A stretch of DNA of 64,000 bases from Geoalkalibacter halelectricus (GTDB lineage: Bacteria; Desulfobacterota; Desulfuromonadia; Desulfuromonadales; Geoalkalibacteraceae). A program made the position numbers and the translations under genes. The stretch lies in NCBI RefSeq assembly GCF_025263685.1, contig NZ_CP092109.1, positions 3,163,001 to 3,227,000 of the forward strand, written 5' to 3'. Shown one piece after another: positions 19,359-26,465 of the stretch (position 1 is the stretch's first letter; every line of letters begins with the position of its first letter). The notes beneath the pieces were generated by a model. That model made no database searches and had not been told where the DNA came from. It worked only from the letters and a program-made list of their open reading frames with translations.

Positions 19359-19463
19359 TGGGGTCGCAGTCCCCATGGCAAGGGTGTCTGGCGCCAGGGA
19401 TGGCGCCAGTCAAGCGGCCAGGGATGGCGAAAAGCGCCCCTTGCCCTGGGGGCTGCGACCCCA
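19359..19463. repeat. Complex palindromic repeat element before fdhE
   Basis: 26-bp arms (19359-19384 and 19438-19463) pair with two mismatches. The interior has further palindromes around GGCGCC. Part of it (about 19418-19452) is closely similar to 47962-48000, and its outer arm resembles 42386-42411, so this is a dispersed repeat family. It ends 38 bp before the fdhE start. Confidence 0.6.
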
Positions 19464-19501
19464 AGCCGAACATTCGTCGAACTCGTAAAGGAGAGCCAAT
19501 C

Positions 19502-20380
19502 GTGGAATTTATCGAACAGCGCCGCCAACGTCTGACGCAACTGCGCCGCCTGCGCCCGCAGTTTTCCGAGATTTTCGATTTTTATGACGGTCTCTACGCC
19601 TTTCTCGGCCGGCACAAGGAAGCCTTCGTCAGCATTGCGCCCCAGGCGGCGGCCTCCCACTTCGCCCAGGGCTTTCCGCTGCTGACGGCGGAGAGTTTCA
19701 CCGTCGACGCGGAAAAACTGCGCGCCTTTCTGCGCGGCCTGATCGCGGTGCTGCGACAGCACGGCCGTCAGGGGCAGGAAGACCTGGAGCGCATCGATGC
19801 CGCCCTCGCCCAGGGCAGCCTTGAGCACGTGCCCCTGATCGGCGCCTACGCCGCGCGCGACCGCGCCCGGTTCGCCACCGCCGCCGAAACCTTGACCTGC
19901 GAGGCGGCGGTGCTCGAGTACATCATCGGGCTGGCCTGCTCCTTCGCCCTGCACCAGGCCCGCGAAGCCGGCCTCAGCGCCCCGTCGGGCGAATGGCACC
20001 ACGGCTACTGTCCCTTGTGCGGCAGCGTGCCGGTGATGGGCGAGATTCAGGGCGACGAGGGCCGTCTTAATCTGCATTGCGGCACCTGCGGCCAGAGCTG
20101 GCCCGGCGTGCGGCGCGGCTGCTCCAGTTGCGGCAACCGCGACGAAAAAACCCTGGAATACTTCACCGCCGGCGAGGAGAAGGCCTATCGGGTCAATGTC
20201 TGCCGCAAGTGCGACAGCTACCTCAAGGTGGTCGACAGCCGCGAAGCCGGTCTGAATCTGCCCATGGACCTGGAAGACGTCGCCACCCTGCACCTTGATC
20301 TGCTCGCCCAGCGTGAAGGCTTCACCCGGGGCAAGCGTGACTATCAAAGCGGCGGCGCGCCTCCGGCCGACAGCCATTGA
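19502..20380 (+). CDS. fdhE: Formate dehydrogenase accessory protein FdhE
   Basis: 292 residues from a GTG start at 19502 (VEFIEQRRQRL) behind AAAGGAG; longer upstream starts would lie in the repeat element. Four CxxC-type pairs (CPLCG, CGTCG, CSSCG, CRKC) in the second half form the rubredoxin-like metal sites of FdhE. The family is cytoplasmic and needed to assemble Tat-exported formate dehydrogenases. Its presence fits the two exported selenoenzymes in this window. Confidence 0.92.
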   Translation: MEFIEQRRQRLTQLRRLRPQFSEIFDFYDGLYAFLGRHKEAFVSIAPQAAASHFAQGFPLLTAESFTVDAEKLRAFLRGLIAVLRQHGRQGQEDLERIDAALAQGSLEHVPLIGAYAARDRARFATAAETLTCEAAVLEYIIGLACSFALHQAREAGLSAPSGEWHHGYCPLCGSVPVMGEIQGDEGRLNLHCGTCGQSWPGVRRGCSSCGNRDEKTLEYFTAGEEKAYRVNVCRKCDSYLKVVDSREAGLNLPMDLEDVATLHLDLLAQREGFTRGKRDYQSGGAPPADSH

Positions 20381-20398
20381 GAAGCACCTGTATACCTT

Positions 20399-20435
20399 TG
20401 ACCGGGGGTGGTTCATTTTTACCCGCCCCCGGTCA
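20399..20435. repeat. GC-rich hairpin between fdhE and fdhD-mobA
   Basis: TGACCGGGGG (20399-20408) pairs with CCCCCGGTCA (20426-20435). The arms extend by three more bases with one mismatch. It may be the fdhE terminator, although only a short CTGTTT follows, or an activator site for the promoter-like sequence at 20481. Confidence 0.5.
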
Positions 20436-20480
20436 CTGTTTCCCAAGGCTAAGTCACTGAATTTCAACGATTAATGAAAC

Positions 20481-20496
20481 AGGCACGGTTTCTGCT
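20481..20496 (+). promoter_or_regulatory. Sigma-54-like promoter before fdhD-mobA
   Basis: AGGCAC, 5 nt, CTGCT keeps the GG-N10-GC spacing, with one mismatch in each element. It lies 53 bp upstream of the start codon. Weaker than the other sigma-54 sites here. Confidence 0.45.
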
Positions 20497-20548
20497 TTCC
20501 GTTTACGCCATACCCTGATCGACACGTACCTCCGGCAGGAGTCGCCCC

Positions 20549-21982
20549 ATGGATAACAGCCAGAAACACTCCATCGTTCGCTTTGAGCGCGATCAGTTCA
20601 AGAGCTTAGAGCGGTCCCTGGTCCAGGAATATCCCCTGGAACTCATCGTCAACGACCGCCCCCTGGCCACCCTGGTCGCCTCACCGCACCGACTCAACTT
20701 TTTGGTCATGGGATTCTTGCGGCTGCAGGGGTTCATCGATAGCCGCGACGACATCCTCAGCCTCGGCGTCTGCGCCGACTTCGGCAGCGCCCGGGTTCAG
20801 GTGCGCGGAGCTATTCCCGAGCGCCTGAAACCGACTCTGACCTCGGGCTGCGGCACGGGCATTTCCTTCAATCTGCCGCTGCCTGTCGATCCTGACGAAA
20901 CCTGCGGGTCACCGCAACGGGCCGCCCAGCGGGTCGCCCCTGCGGCGGTCTTTCAGCTGATGAAGGATCTGGCGCGCCGCGCCGAGCAGTATGCCAGCCA
21001 CGGCGGGATGCATTCCGCGGCGGTGGGCGACGGCGAAAAGCTGCTGCTGTTCGCCGAGGATCTCGGCCGCCACAACACCCTGGACCGCATCGCCGGCGAA
21101 GCGCTGTTTCGCGACATCGATCTGCGCGGCCGCATGCTCGTGACTTCGGGGCGCATTTCCACGGAAATGGTGGGCAAGGCGGCACGACTGGGCATCGCCC
21201 TGATCGCCTCGCGTACCTCGCCCACGGACAAGGCCGTCGAATTAGCCGAGCAGGCCGGCATCACCCTGGTCGGTTATGTGCGCGGCGAGACCTTCGAGGT
21301 CTACAGCCACGCCGAGCGCCTGGCGCCGACCCTGCCCCAAACCAAAATCGCCGGCATCACCGGCGTCATTCTCGCCGGCGGTGAAAGCCGGCGCATGGGG
21401 TGCGACAAATCCCTGCTGCCCGTGGAGGGTGCGCGCTTCATCGACCACATCTATCGGCGCCTCGCCGCCCTGTTCGACGAGGTGATCATCGTCACCAACT
21501 CACCAAGCCTCTACCAGGACCTCCCCTGCCGCAAGGTTCCGGACATCTACTACGCCAAGGGCGCCCTGGCAGGCATCCACTCGGGCCTGTGCCATGCCCG
21601 CCACGAGCGGATCTTCGCCGTGGCCTGCGACATGCCCTTTCTCAACGCCGAGGTTATCCAGGGCCTTTGCCTGCAAGCCGACCAGGGCGCGGTGGTCGTA
21701 CCCCAGAGCCCGCGCGGCCCAGAACCCCTGCACGCCCTCTACCACAAAAGCTGCCTGCCGGCCATCGAGGCGGTACTCGACGCCGGTCGGCGGCGCATCG
21801 TCGCCTTCTTCCCGGAAGTGCAGGTGCACGAGGTGCCTTTGGCTGAACTCACCCTGCACGACCCCGATGGGCGCAGCTTCCGCAACATCAACACGCCCGA
21901 GGAATACTTCCAGTGCCGCACCGGTCAGCAAGGCGAAGCCGGCGCGGAAAGGGGCCAGGCCAGGCAACACCAGCAGAACTGA
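20549..21982 (+). CDS. fdhD-mobA: FdhD-MobA fusion: formate dehydrogenase sulfurtransferase plus Mo-cofactor guanylyltransferase
   Basis: 477 residues in two parts. Residues about 1-262 are FdhD, which passes sulfur from a desulfurase to the Mo/W cofactor of formate dehydrogenase. The family loop reads TSGCGTG: Cys101 is present, but the second Cys of the E. coli CxxC is Gly104. Residues about 266-460 are MobA, with the nucleotide-binding motif VILAGGESRRMGCDKSLLP and CDMPFL. MobA turns molybdopterin into the guanine dinucleotide form. The fusion joins two steps of maturation of the same cofactor. Start 20549 follows a GGAG site. Its stop abuts the stop of the convergent radical SAM gene with no gap. 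Confidence 0.93.
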   Translation: MDNSQKHSIVRFERDQFKSLERSLVQEYPLELIVNDRPLATLVASPHRLNFLVMGFLRLQGFIDSRDDILSLGVCADFGSARVQVRGAIPERLKPTLTSGCGTGISFNLPLPVDPDETCGSPQRAAQRVAPAAVFQLMKDLARRAEQYASHGGMHSAAVGDGEKLLLFAEDLGRHNTLDRIAGEALFRDIDLRGRMLVTSGRISTEMVGKAARLGIALIASRTSPTDKAVELAEQAGITLVGYVRGETFEVYSHAERLAPTLPQTKIAGITGVILAGGESRRMGCDKSLLPVEGARFIDHIYRRLAALFDEVIIVTNSPSLYQDLPCRKVPDIYYAKGALAGIHSGLCHARHERIFAVACDMPFLNAEVIQGLCLQADQGAVVVPQSPRGPEPLHALYHKSCLPAIEAVLDAGRRRIVAFFPEVQVHEVPLAELTLHDPDGRSFRNINTPEEYFQCRTGQQGEAGAERGQARQHQQN

Positions 21983-23329
21983 TCACCGCAGGCACTGGAA
22001 CAGCCCCATGCACCACAGGCAGCTGCCGCAGGGTTCGCTTTGGGCGTGGCAGTCGTGCTCGAAGTTCTCGGCCTGCACCAGGTCGCAGGGCGCCACGGCG
22101 CAGTTGGAGCAGAAGGGGTAGTCGTAGCGAATCACCTTGGCGCGAAACTCGCGGAAGGCCGGGGCGTTCCAGATGTCGAGCAGGGGCGTCGCGGCCAGGT
22201 CGCCGAAGACTTTGGGCTGCACCTTCTGCTCCCAACCCATGGCGTAGCAGTTGAAGCGGTGCCAGAGAAAATAGCAGGGATAGATCTTGCCGTCCCACGC
22301 GACGAAGGCGCCTCCCTCCTCGACGAATTCACAATTGCGCTGATGCTTGGGCAGAATTTCCGGCAGGCGCAGATCCACCCCGCACTCCTCGGCCACGCGC
22401 CGGCTTTCGGCAAAAACCGCTCCCACCTCGTCAAGCAGCCCCTCGTCCACCGCCATCAGACTGCGCAGATCAACCACCACCCCTTGGGCCAGGGCTTCGG
22501 CCTTCATCTGCTCCACCAGCCGGTAGAGGCGCTTTTCGTCCTCAGTGCGGGTGGTGGCGTAGCGAATCAGGCTCTTGAAATAACGCCGGATGTCGAGCCC
22601 CTGATCACGGGCAATGTCGCGCCATTTGTGAAAGAGCTGCAAGGCTTCGGCGGTTACCGTGGGATAGGCGGCCTGCACCGCGTGCTCCTCGTCGTAGGGC
22701 AGCATGTGGGTGATCAGGGCGAAACTCGCGCCCCGCTCGGCCGCCCAGCGGATGGCGCGCGGCAACTCGCCCAGATTGTCGCGCATGGCGACGAATTCCA
22801 TGCCGATTTCCAAGCGGCTTTCCGGCCGATTGCGTCTGGCGTTTTCCAACGCGGTCAAGGCCCGATCCACGGCATGAATGTCGCCGCCCTCGCGCACCTT
22901 GCGAAACAGCTCCGGCGAGGCCGCGTCCACCGACAAACAGATGCGGTCGAGGCCTGCATCGACCAGGCTTTGGGCGCGCTGCTCGGTGAGCAGCAGGCCG
23001 TTACTCTGAAAGCCCACCCAGGCGTTCGGCGTCATCTCGGCCTTGGCCGCGGCGATCATCTCTTCGAGGCGCGGGTGCAGCAACGGCTCGCCGACGCCGT
23101 TGAGGATCAGGGCGTCGAGGTGGGCGAAGGCGGGCTTGAGGGCGGCAAAGGTCGCCTCGCTCAGATCACCCTCGCAGATGCCGCTCTCCGGCGTCTGCTT
23201 CATGCACATGAAGCATTCCATGTTGCAGCGGGTGGTCACCTCGACGAACAGCTTGGCCGGAAATTGCGCCAGGGCCGGGTGGTTTTCGCCTGCCGGCCGT
23301 TGCTGCGCACAGGAATCGTTCGAAGTCAT
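21983..23329 (-). CDS. Radical SAM/SPASM protein, possible metalloenzyme maturase
   Basis: 448 residues if started at 23329 (MTSNDSC), which has GGGAGAA upstream; an ATG at 23368 is possible. The SAM cluster motif is CNMECFMC (Cx3Cx2C). Later Cys residues (CYFLWHRFNC, CSNCAVAPC, CHAQSEPCGSCLWC) fit a SPASM-like auxiliary-cluster region. The sequence resembles radical SAM proteins in Geobacter relatives annotated as putative metalloenzyme maturases. It lies tail to tail with fdhD-mobA, within the formate dehydrogenase accessory gene group. Function unproven. Confidence 0.8.
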   Translation of the reverse strand: MTSNDSCAQQRPAGENHPALAQFPAKLFVEVTTRCNMECFMCMKQTPESGICEGDLSEATFAALKPAFAHLDALILNGVGEPLLHPRLEEMIAAAKAEMTPNAWVGFQSNGLLLTEQRAQSLVDAGLDRICLSVDAASPELFRKVREGGDIHAVDRALTALENARRNRPESRLEIGMEFVAMRDNLGELPRAIRWAAERGASFALITHMLPYDEEHAVQAAYPTVTAEALQLFHKWRDIARDQGLDIRRYFKSLIRYATTRTEDEKRLYRLVEQMKAEALAQGVVVDLRSLMAVDEGLLDEVGAVFAESRRVAEECGVDLRLPEILPKHQRNCEFVEEGGAFVAWDGKIYPCYFLWHRFNCYAMGWEQKVQPKVFGDLAATPLLDIWNAPAFREFRAKVIRYDYPFCSNCAVAPCDLVQAENFEHDCHAQSEPCGSCLWCMGLFQCLR

Positions 23330-23457
23330 GAAAAAAATTCTCCCGGAATCAGGTTTGGCCATCCGCACTGGAGGCCCTCGATGCGATTAAACCCGAGAAG
23401 CGGTCTCTGTGTCCTTGATGCAGGTCAAGCCAAGTGTAACAGATGGGGGCGTGCCCC

Positions 23458-23489
23458 AAAAAAATTGGGGGAAGACACGGCTTCCCCCA
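23458..23489 (-). terminator. Rho-independent terminator on the minus strand
   Basis: Stem TGGGGGAAG / CTTCCCCCA (23466-23474, 23481-23489). Read on the minus strand, it is followed by AA and a run of seven T (23464-23458). It would end the porin / AmiS operon. Confidence 0.8.
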
Positions 23490-23544
23490 TTGCAACAGGT
23501 GGAGAGAGAGGAGGCACTCGCTCGCCAGCTTTAGTTTTCCCCTT

Positions 23545-23707
23545 AGTGCCCCGTGCGGCTAGTCCTATCTTCTAATTCCGGCTATTTTTGGCGCTGCCTG
23601 CGTTGCGCCAACTTGACTTAGCGCACGGCTAGGCCTGCGTTGGCGACGCCTTGGCAACACCAAAAATATCTCAGAATTATTTGACATGACTAACCACACG
23701 GGACACT
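23545..23707. repeat. 163-bp imperfect palindromic element
   Basis: The outer 20-bp arms 23545-23564 and 23688-23707 pair with three mismatches. Pairing continues inward around TTTTTGGCGCTGCC and GGCAACACCAAAAA, with gaps. No coding capacity. It looks like a MITE- or REP-like element, or a decayed one. Confidence 0.55.
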
Positions 23708-23729
23708 GCCACGCCGAGGGAGGTTCGCT

Positions 23730-24257
23730 TTAAAAAGGCAGGCGTCCCGTGGAAAGCAGCATGAATGCTGGGATCCACAGACCGATCGGCACCCAGATGA
23801 TCAACGACCAGGCCAGGGTGCTGGCCTTGACCTTGCCGTAGGCATTAAGCCATACCTGCAGGGTCAAAATGGTGTAACCCAGGCAGGCAAACGCAAAGTA
23901 GTTGCTCTTGCCGACCAGCACGCTGCCGTCCGCGCCGGTTCCGCCGGTAAAGAATATGATCATGTAGATGAAGGAAATCAGCGCCACAGCCAGGCTCACA
24001 TTGCCTACCGAGCGCAGATCCTCCAGACCCGCCAATAGCGCATAGGCCACGGTGCAGTACAGCAGGCCATGGGCAAAAAGCAGCCCGCCGGTGAAGGGAT
24101 CCTTGAACAGCGCCGTCTGCAGAAACGCCCCCAGAACCACCACCAGGCCGACAAAGGCGGTGATGGCGCCCGTCCCCTTGGCTTCCCCCTTCCCAAGAAA
24201 CAGAATGGCAACCGAAATCCACATAAGACTGATGGCGATCAGAATTGCTAAGGTCAT
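23730..24257 (-). CDS. AmiS/UreI-family membrane channel or transporter for urea or short amides
   Basis: 175 residues from ATG 24257 (MTLAILIAISLMW). Six hydrophobic helices fill almost the whole protein, as in AmiS/UreI, which pass urea or short-chain amides across the inner membrane. The conserved feature FAHGLLYCTVAYALLAG lies in the middle. It is the last gene of a minus-strand operon that also encodes an outer-membrane porin. No urease or amidase gene is in the window, so the substrate is unknown. A longer start would run through the intergenic gap and is unlikely. Confidence 0.8.
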   Translation of the reverse strand: MTLAILIAISLMWISVAILFLGKGEAKGTGAITAFVGLVVVLGAFLQTALFKDPFTGGLLFAHGLLYCTVAYALLAGLEDLRSVGNVSLAVALISFIYMIIFFTGGTGADGSVLVGKSNYFAFACLGYTILTLQVWLNAYGKVKASTLAWSLIIWVPIGLWIPAFMLLSTGRLPF

Positions 24258-24325
24258 TGAGGTTCTCCCTATTCCTTGATCTTCCCCCTGCCCCGCACCT
24301 CCTCGCGCGGAGCAGGGGGAGGGGT

Positions 24326-24598
24326 TTATTCCGCCGTGGTCGGGTCGATGACGGTCACGACCTGGGATACGCTGTCGGCCGGAAAGCCGCCCTGGCGGGC
24401 GTGCTCCCGCACCAGGTCGGCATTGGGCGCGATGTAGACGCAGTAGATCTTGTCGTTGGTGACAAAGCTCTGCACCCACTGGATCTTGGGGCCCAACTGA
24501 TTGAGCACGCCGCAGGATTTCTGGGAGATTCCCTGGAGCTGCTCGGCGGAGAGATCCCCCGCGCCGGGGATGCTGCGCTCGATGAGGTACTTAGGCAT
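24326..24598 (-). CDS. DUF4242-family small protein
   Basis: 90 residues, MPKYLIERSIPGAGDLS at the N-terminus, ending VVTVIDPTTAE, matching the DUF4242 family (compact ferredoxin-like fold; at least one relative binds nickel). No signal peptide. The ribosome site TAAGGAG includes the stop codon of the upstream lipoprotein gene, so the genes are closely coupled. One Cys (SCGVL). Function unknown; it is part of the porin-AmiS operon. Confidence 0.8.
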   Translation of the reverse strand: MPKYLIERSIPGAGDLSAEQLQGISQKSCGVLNQLGPKIQWVQSFVTNDKIYCVYIAPNADLVREHARQGGFPADSVSQVVTVIDPTTAE

Positions 24599-24609
24599 GG
24601 CGGCGCTCC

Positions 24610-24753
24610 TTAGGGTTGGTAGATGTAGTCGAGGCCTTCATAGCCGCAGGCCGGGCATTTGATGGGCACCTTGGCTTGCTCGGTCTTGACGGCGCAGGCG
24701 CTCAGGGACAAAGCCAGCATGGCCGCGATCATCAGCAAAATCAGTTTTTTCAT
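24610..24753 (-). CDS. Small predicted lipoprotein with a CxxC motif
   Basis: 47 residues: a hydrophobic signal (KKLILLMIAAMLALSLSAC) with lipobox LSAC, then a short tail containing CPACGY, which looks like half a zinc knuckle. AGGAA precedes the ATG at 24753, and the stop lies 12 bp before the DUF4242 gene. The pair of Cys in so short an exported protein suggests metal or thiol binding. I do not recognise a family. Confidence 0.7.
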   Translation of the reverse strand: MKKLILLMIAAMLALSLSACAVKTEQAKVPIKCPACGYEGLDYIYQP

Positions 24754-24772
24754 GACGAGGTTCCTTTCCAGG

Positions 24773-25951
24773 CTAGAAATTGAGGATCGCGCCCAGGGCG
24801 ATGGTTTTGGTTTTTTCCCGAGCCCTGTCGATGGAGATTTCGTTCACGTTATACTCGGCAACGAGCTTGAAATAGTCGTTGACGGAGTAGAACACGGCGC
24901 CCGTCGCGGTTTGGTTTTCCCATTTGGCTACGTCCACGCCGCCGTCGAATTCATTTTCGCCGTAGGAGAGTACCAGGCGTGCCGGCCCGTAGGTGTAGGA
25001 CCCCTGCAGCAGGAAGCCGTCGCTGTCGATTTCATTACCCGCTGCGTCAGCAAGGAAAAAGCCCAGGGTGGTATCGGCACCAGGCCCGAGGAGAAAGCCT
25101 AATCCCTCGGCGGTAAATCCGGAGGCGTGCAGACTGAAGTTGGCGTAGCGCGCCCGCACCCCATAAGAAACACCCTTGGTGGTGATATCAGTACCGTTGA
25201 CGGCCAAGCTCTCCGATTTATTGTAGAGAAAACCACCCCAAGCAGTGATGTCGCCGCCGTCAAAGGCAAGGTTGTAGGTCAGTTCGCCTTCAAAACGCGG
25301 GGTCTTTTCCTGGCCCTGTTCCGTGGTCCGCGACGGATCGATCACCCCGAGCGCCAACCGAAATCCATGGAGTTGCGGGGTGCGGTAGGTGATCTGAGCC
25401 GAGGGGAAGGGATAGGTATAGCCGGTACCTATATTGCCGAAGGATACGCCGCCGCCGTCGATCAACCCGAGGGTGTCGCTCACGTTGCCGTAGCCCAGCA
25501 GAATTTCATCGAGAAAGATGTTGGAGCGGTTGAAGAGGGTGAAGTCCTTGCCGAACAGCACCTGGCCCCAATCGCCATCCACAGTGCCGTAGAACTGACG
25601 AACGTCGATGCCGGTTTCGGTGAGATTGTTGTCGCTGTCGTTGATGGTGACCCAGAAGGAGGAGCGGCCGCCAAGCTTCAGATCGCCGACTTGCCGGCTG
25701 AAGTTAAATCCGATCCAGTTGGGCAAAAAGCCCATCTTGACGCGCGACTGGTCGCGGTCCGGACCGGCGATTTCCTCCATCTCCGTGTTTTTATCGCTGC
25801 TGCTGAACACGTAGAAGGTATTGAAGGACCCATCGACGCTGAAAGTTGTTTCGTTGGCATCGTAAAGGGTAATGGCTGCCAGGGCGGCCTGGGGAAAAAC
25901 AAACCAGACTATCAAGGCGCTGAGGATAAAACCGGAAATCTTACCTGACAT
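24773..25951 (-). CDS. Outer-membrane porin
   Basis: 392 residues with a signal peptide ending at PQAALA. The mature part alternates polar and hydrophobic residues, is rich in aromatic girdle patterns, and ends in AILNF, the C-terminal Phe signature of outer-membrane beta-barrels. Length and the N-terminal strand pattern fit the general 16-stranded porin type. First gene of the operon with the lipoprotein, DUF4242 and AmiS/UreI genes. It would let the substrate of the inner-membrane channel cross the outer membrane. A sigma-54 promoter lies about 190 bp upstream. Confidence 0.85.
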   Translation of the reverse strand: MSGKISGFILSALIVWFVFPQAALAAITLYDANETTFSVDGSFNTFYVFSSSDKNTEMEEIAGPDRDQSRVKMGFLPNWIGFNFSRQVGDLKLGGRSSFWVTINDSDNNLTETGIDVRQFYGTVDGDWGQVLFGKDFTLFNRSNIFLDEILLGYGNVSDTLGLIDGGGVSFGNIGTGYTYPFPSAQITYRTPQLHGFRLALGVIDPSRTTEQGQEKTPRFEGELTYNLAFDGGDITAWGGFLYNKSESLAVNGTDITTKGVSYGVRARYANFSLHASGFTAEGLGFLLGPGADTTLGFFLADAAGNEIDSDGFLLQGSYTYGPARLVLSYGENEFDGGVDVAKWENQTATGAVFYSVNDYFKLVAEYNVNEISIDRAREKTKTIALGAILNF

Positions 25952-26142
25952 TGGAACCTCCTGAGGGTTGGAAGGGGTGAAGCTGCTTCTCCGAGGATCG
26001 CCAGCGACCGGCGGGAACGTTTTTCCATTCAGGAGCCCCGCGTCCCGATTTCCCTGTCCTCCTTTGGCGCCTGTTTTGCCGCACCCGAGTCCCGGAAAAG
26101 CGCTTCACATTCTGCATTCAACAAGTTGCCTTGGCCTGCAAC

Positions 26143-26158
26143 TGCAACGGAGGTGCCA
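26143..26158 (-). promoter_or_regulatory. Sigma-54 promoter of the porin operon
   Basis: On the minus strand TGGCAC, 5 nt, TTGCA: perfect consensus. The predicted start is near 26131. Confidence 0.85.
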
Positions 26159-26288
26159 ACGAATAGAACGGTGGTTTTTTGATGAAAGCAGGCGAAAAAT
26201 GGGCTTGTTTTGAGGGGGGAGGTCGATGCTAAAATAACAATCGAGATGACGTTCTGGAAATTTGAAACACTTTCAGGCTTTTGCGACT

Positions 26289-26319
26289 GAAGAATTTCAC
26301 CACAGCGGGGAAATTCTTC
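26289..26319. promoter_or_regulatory. Dyad between two divergent sigma-54 promoters, possible shared activator site
   Basis: GAAGAATTTC (26289-26298) and GAAATTCTTC (26310-26319) are perfect 10-bp inverted arms with an 11-bp spacer. The dyad is about 131 bp from the minus-strand promoter and 71 bp from the plus-strand one. Confidence 0.55.
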
Positions 26320-26389
26320 CCAGCTTTCTTGAGCGGGATAGTCCTAACATAAAATTATATTTTTCTAAAAATAACGCTGTTTCCATTTA

Positions 26390-26405
26390 AGGTATACCTA
26401 TTGCT
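26390..26405 (+). promoter_or_regulatory. Sigma-54 promoter of alcohol dehydrogenase 1
   Basis: AGGTAT, 5 nt, TTGCT: GG-N10-GC core and a perfect -12 element. It closely resembles the fdh2 promoter (TGGTAT...TTGCT). The start codon is 60 bp downstream. Confidence 0.65.
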
Positions 26406-26465
26406 TATCCCATTAACAGGTTATTGATCACCCAACTCGGGTACCCACCCCGAACAAAGGACCAT

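Larger units (their letters stand above)
23330..23729. other. Intergenic region with terminator and palindromic element
   Basis: About 400 bp without a gene. It contains a minus-strand terminator (23458-23489) for the operon at 23730-25951 and a 163-bp imperfect palindrome (23545-23707). I see no clear promoter for the radical SAM gene. Confidence 0.6.
25952..26465. other. Divergent control region between the porin operon and alcohol dehydrogenase 1
   Basis: 514 bp without a gene. It holds a minus-strand sigma-54 promoter (26143-26158), a 10-bp dyad (26289-26319), an AT-rich stretch (26345-26375) and a plus-strand sigma-54 promoter (26390-26405). The porin leader of about 180 nt shows no clear riboswitch or small gene. 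Confidence 0.65.
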
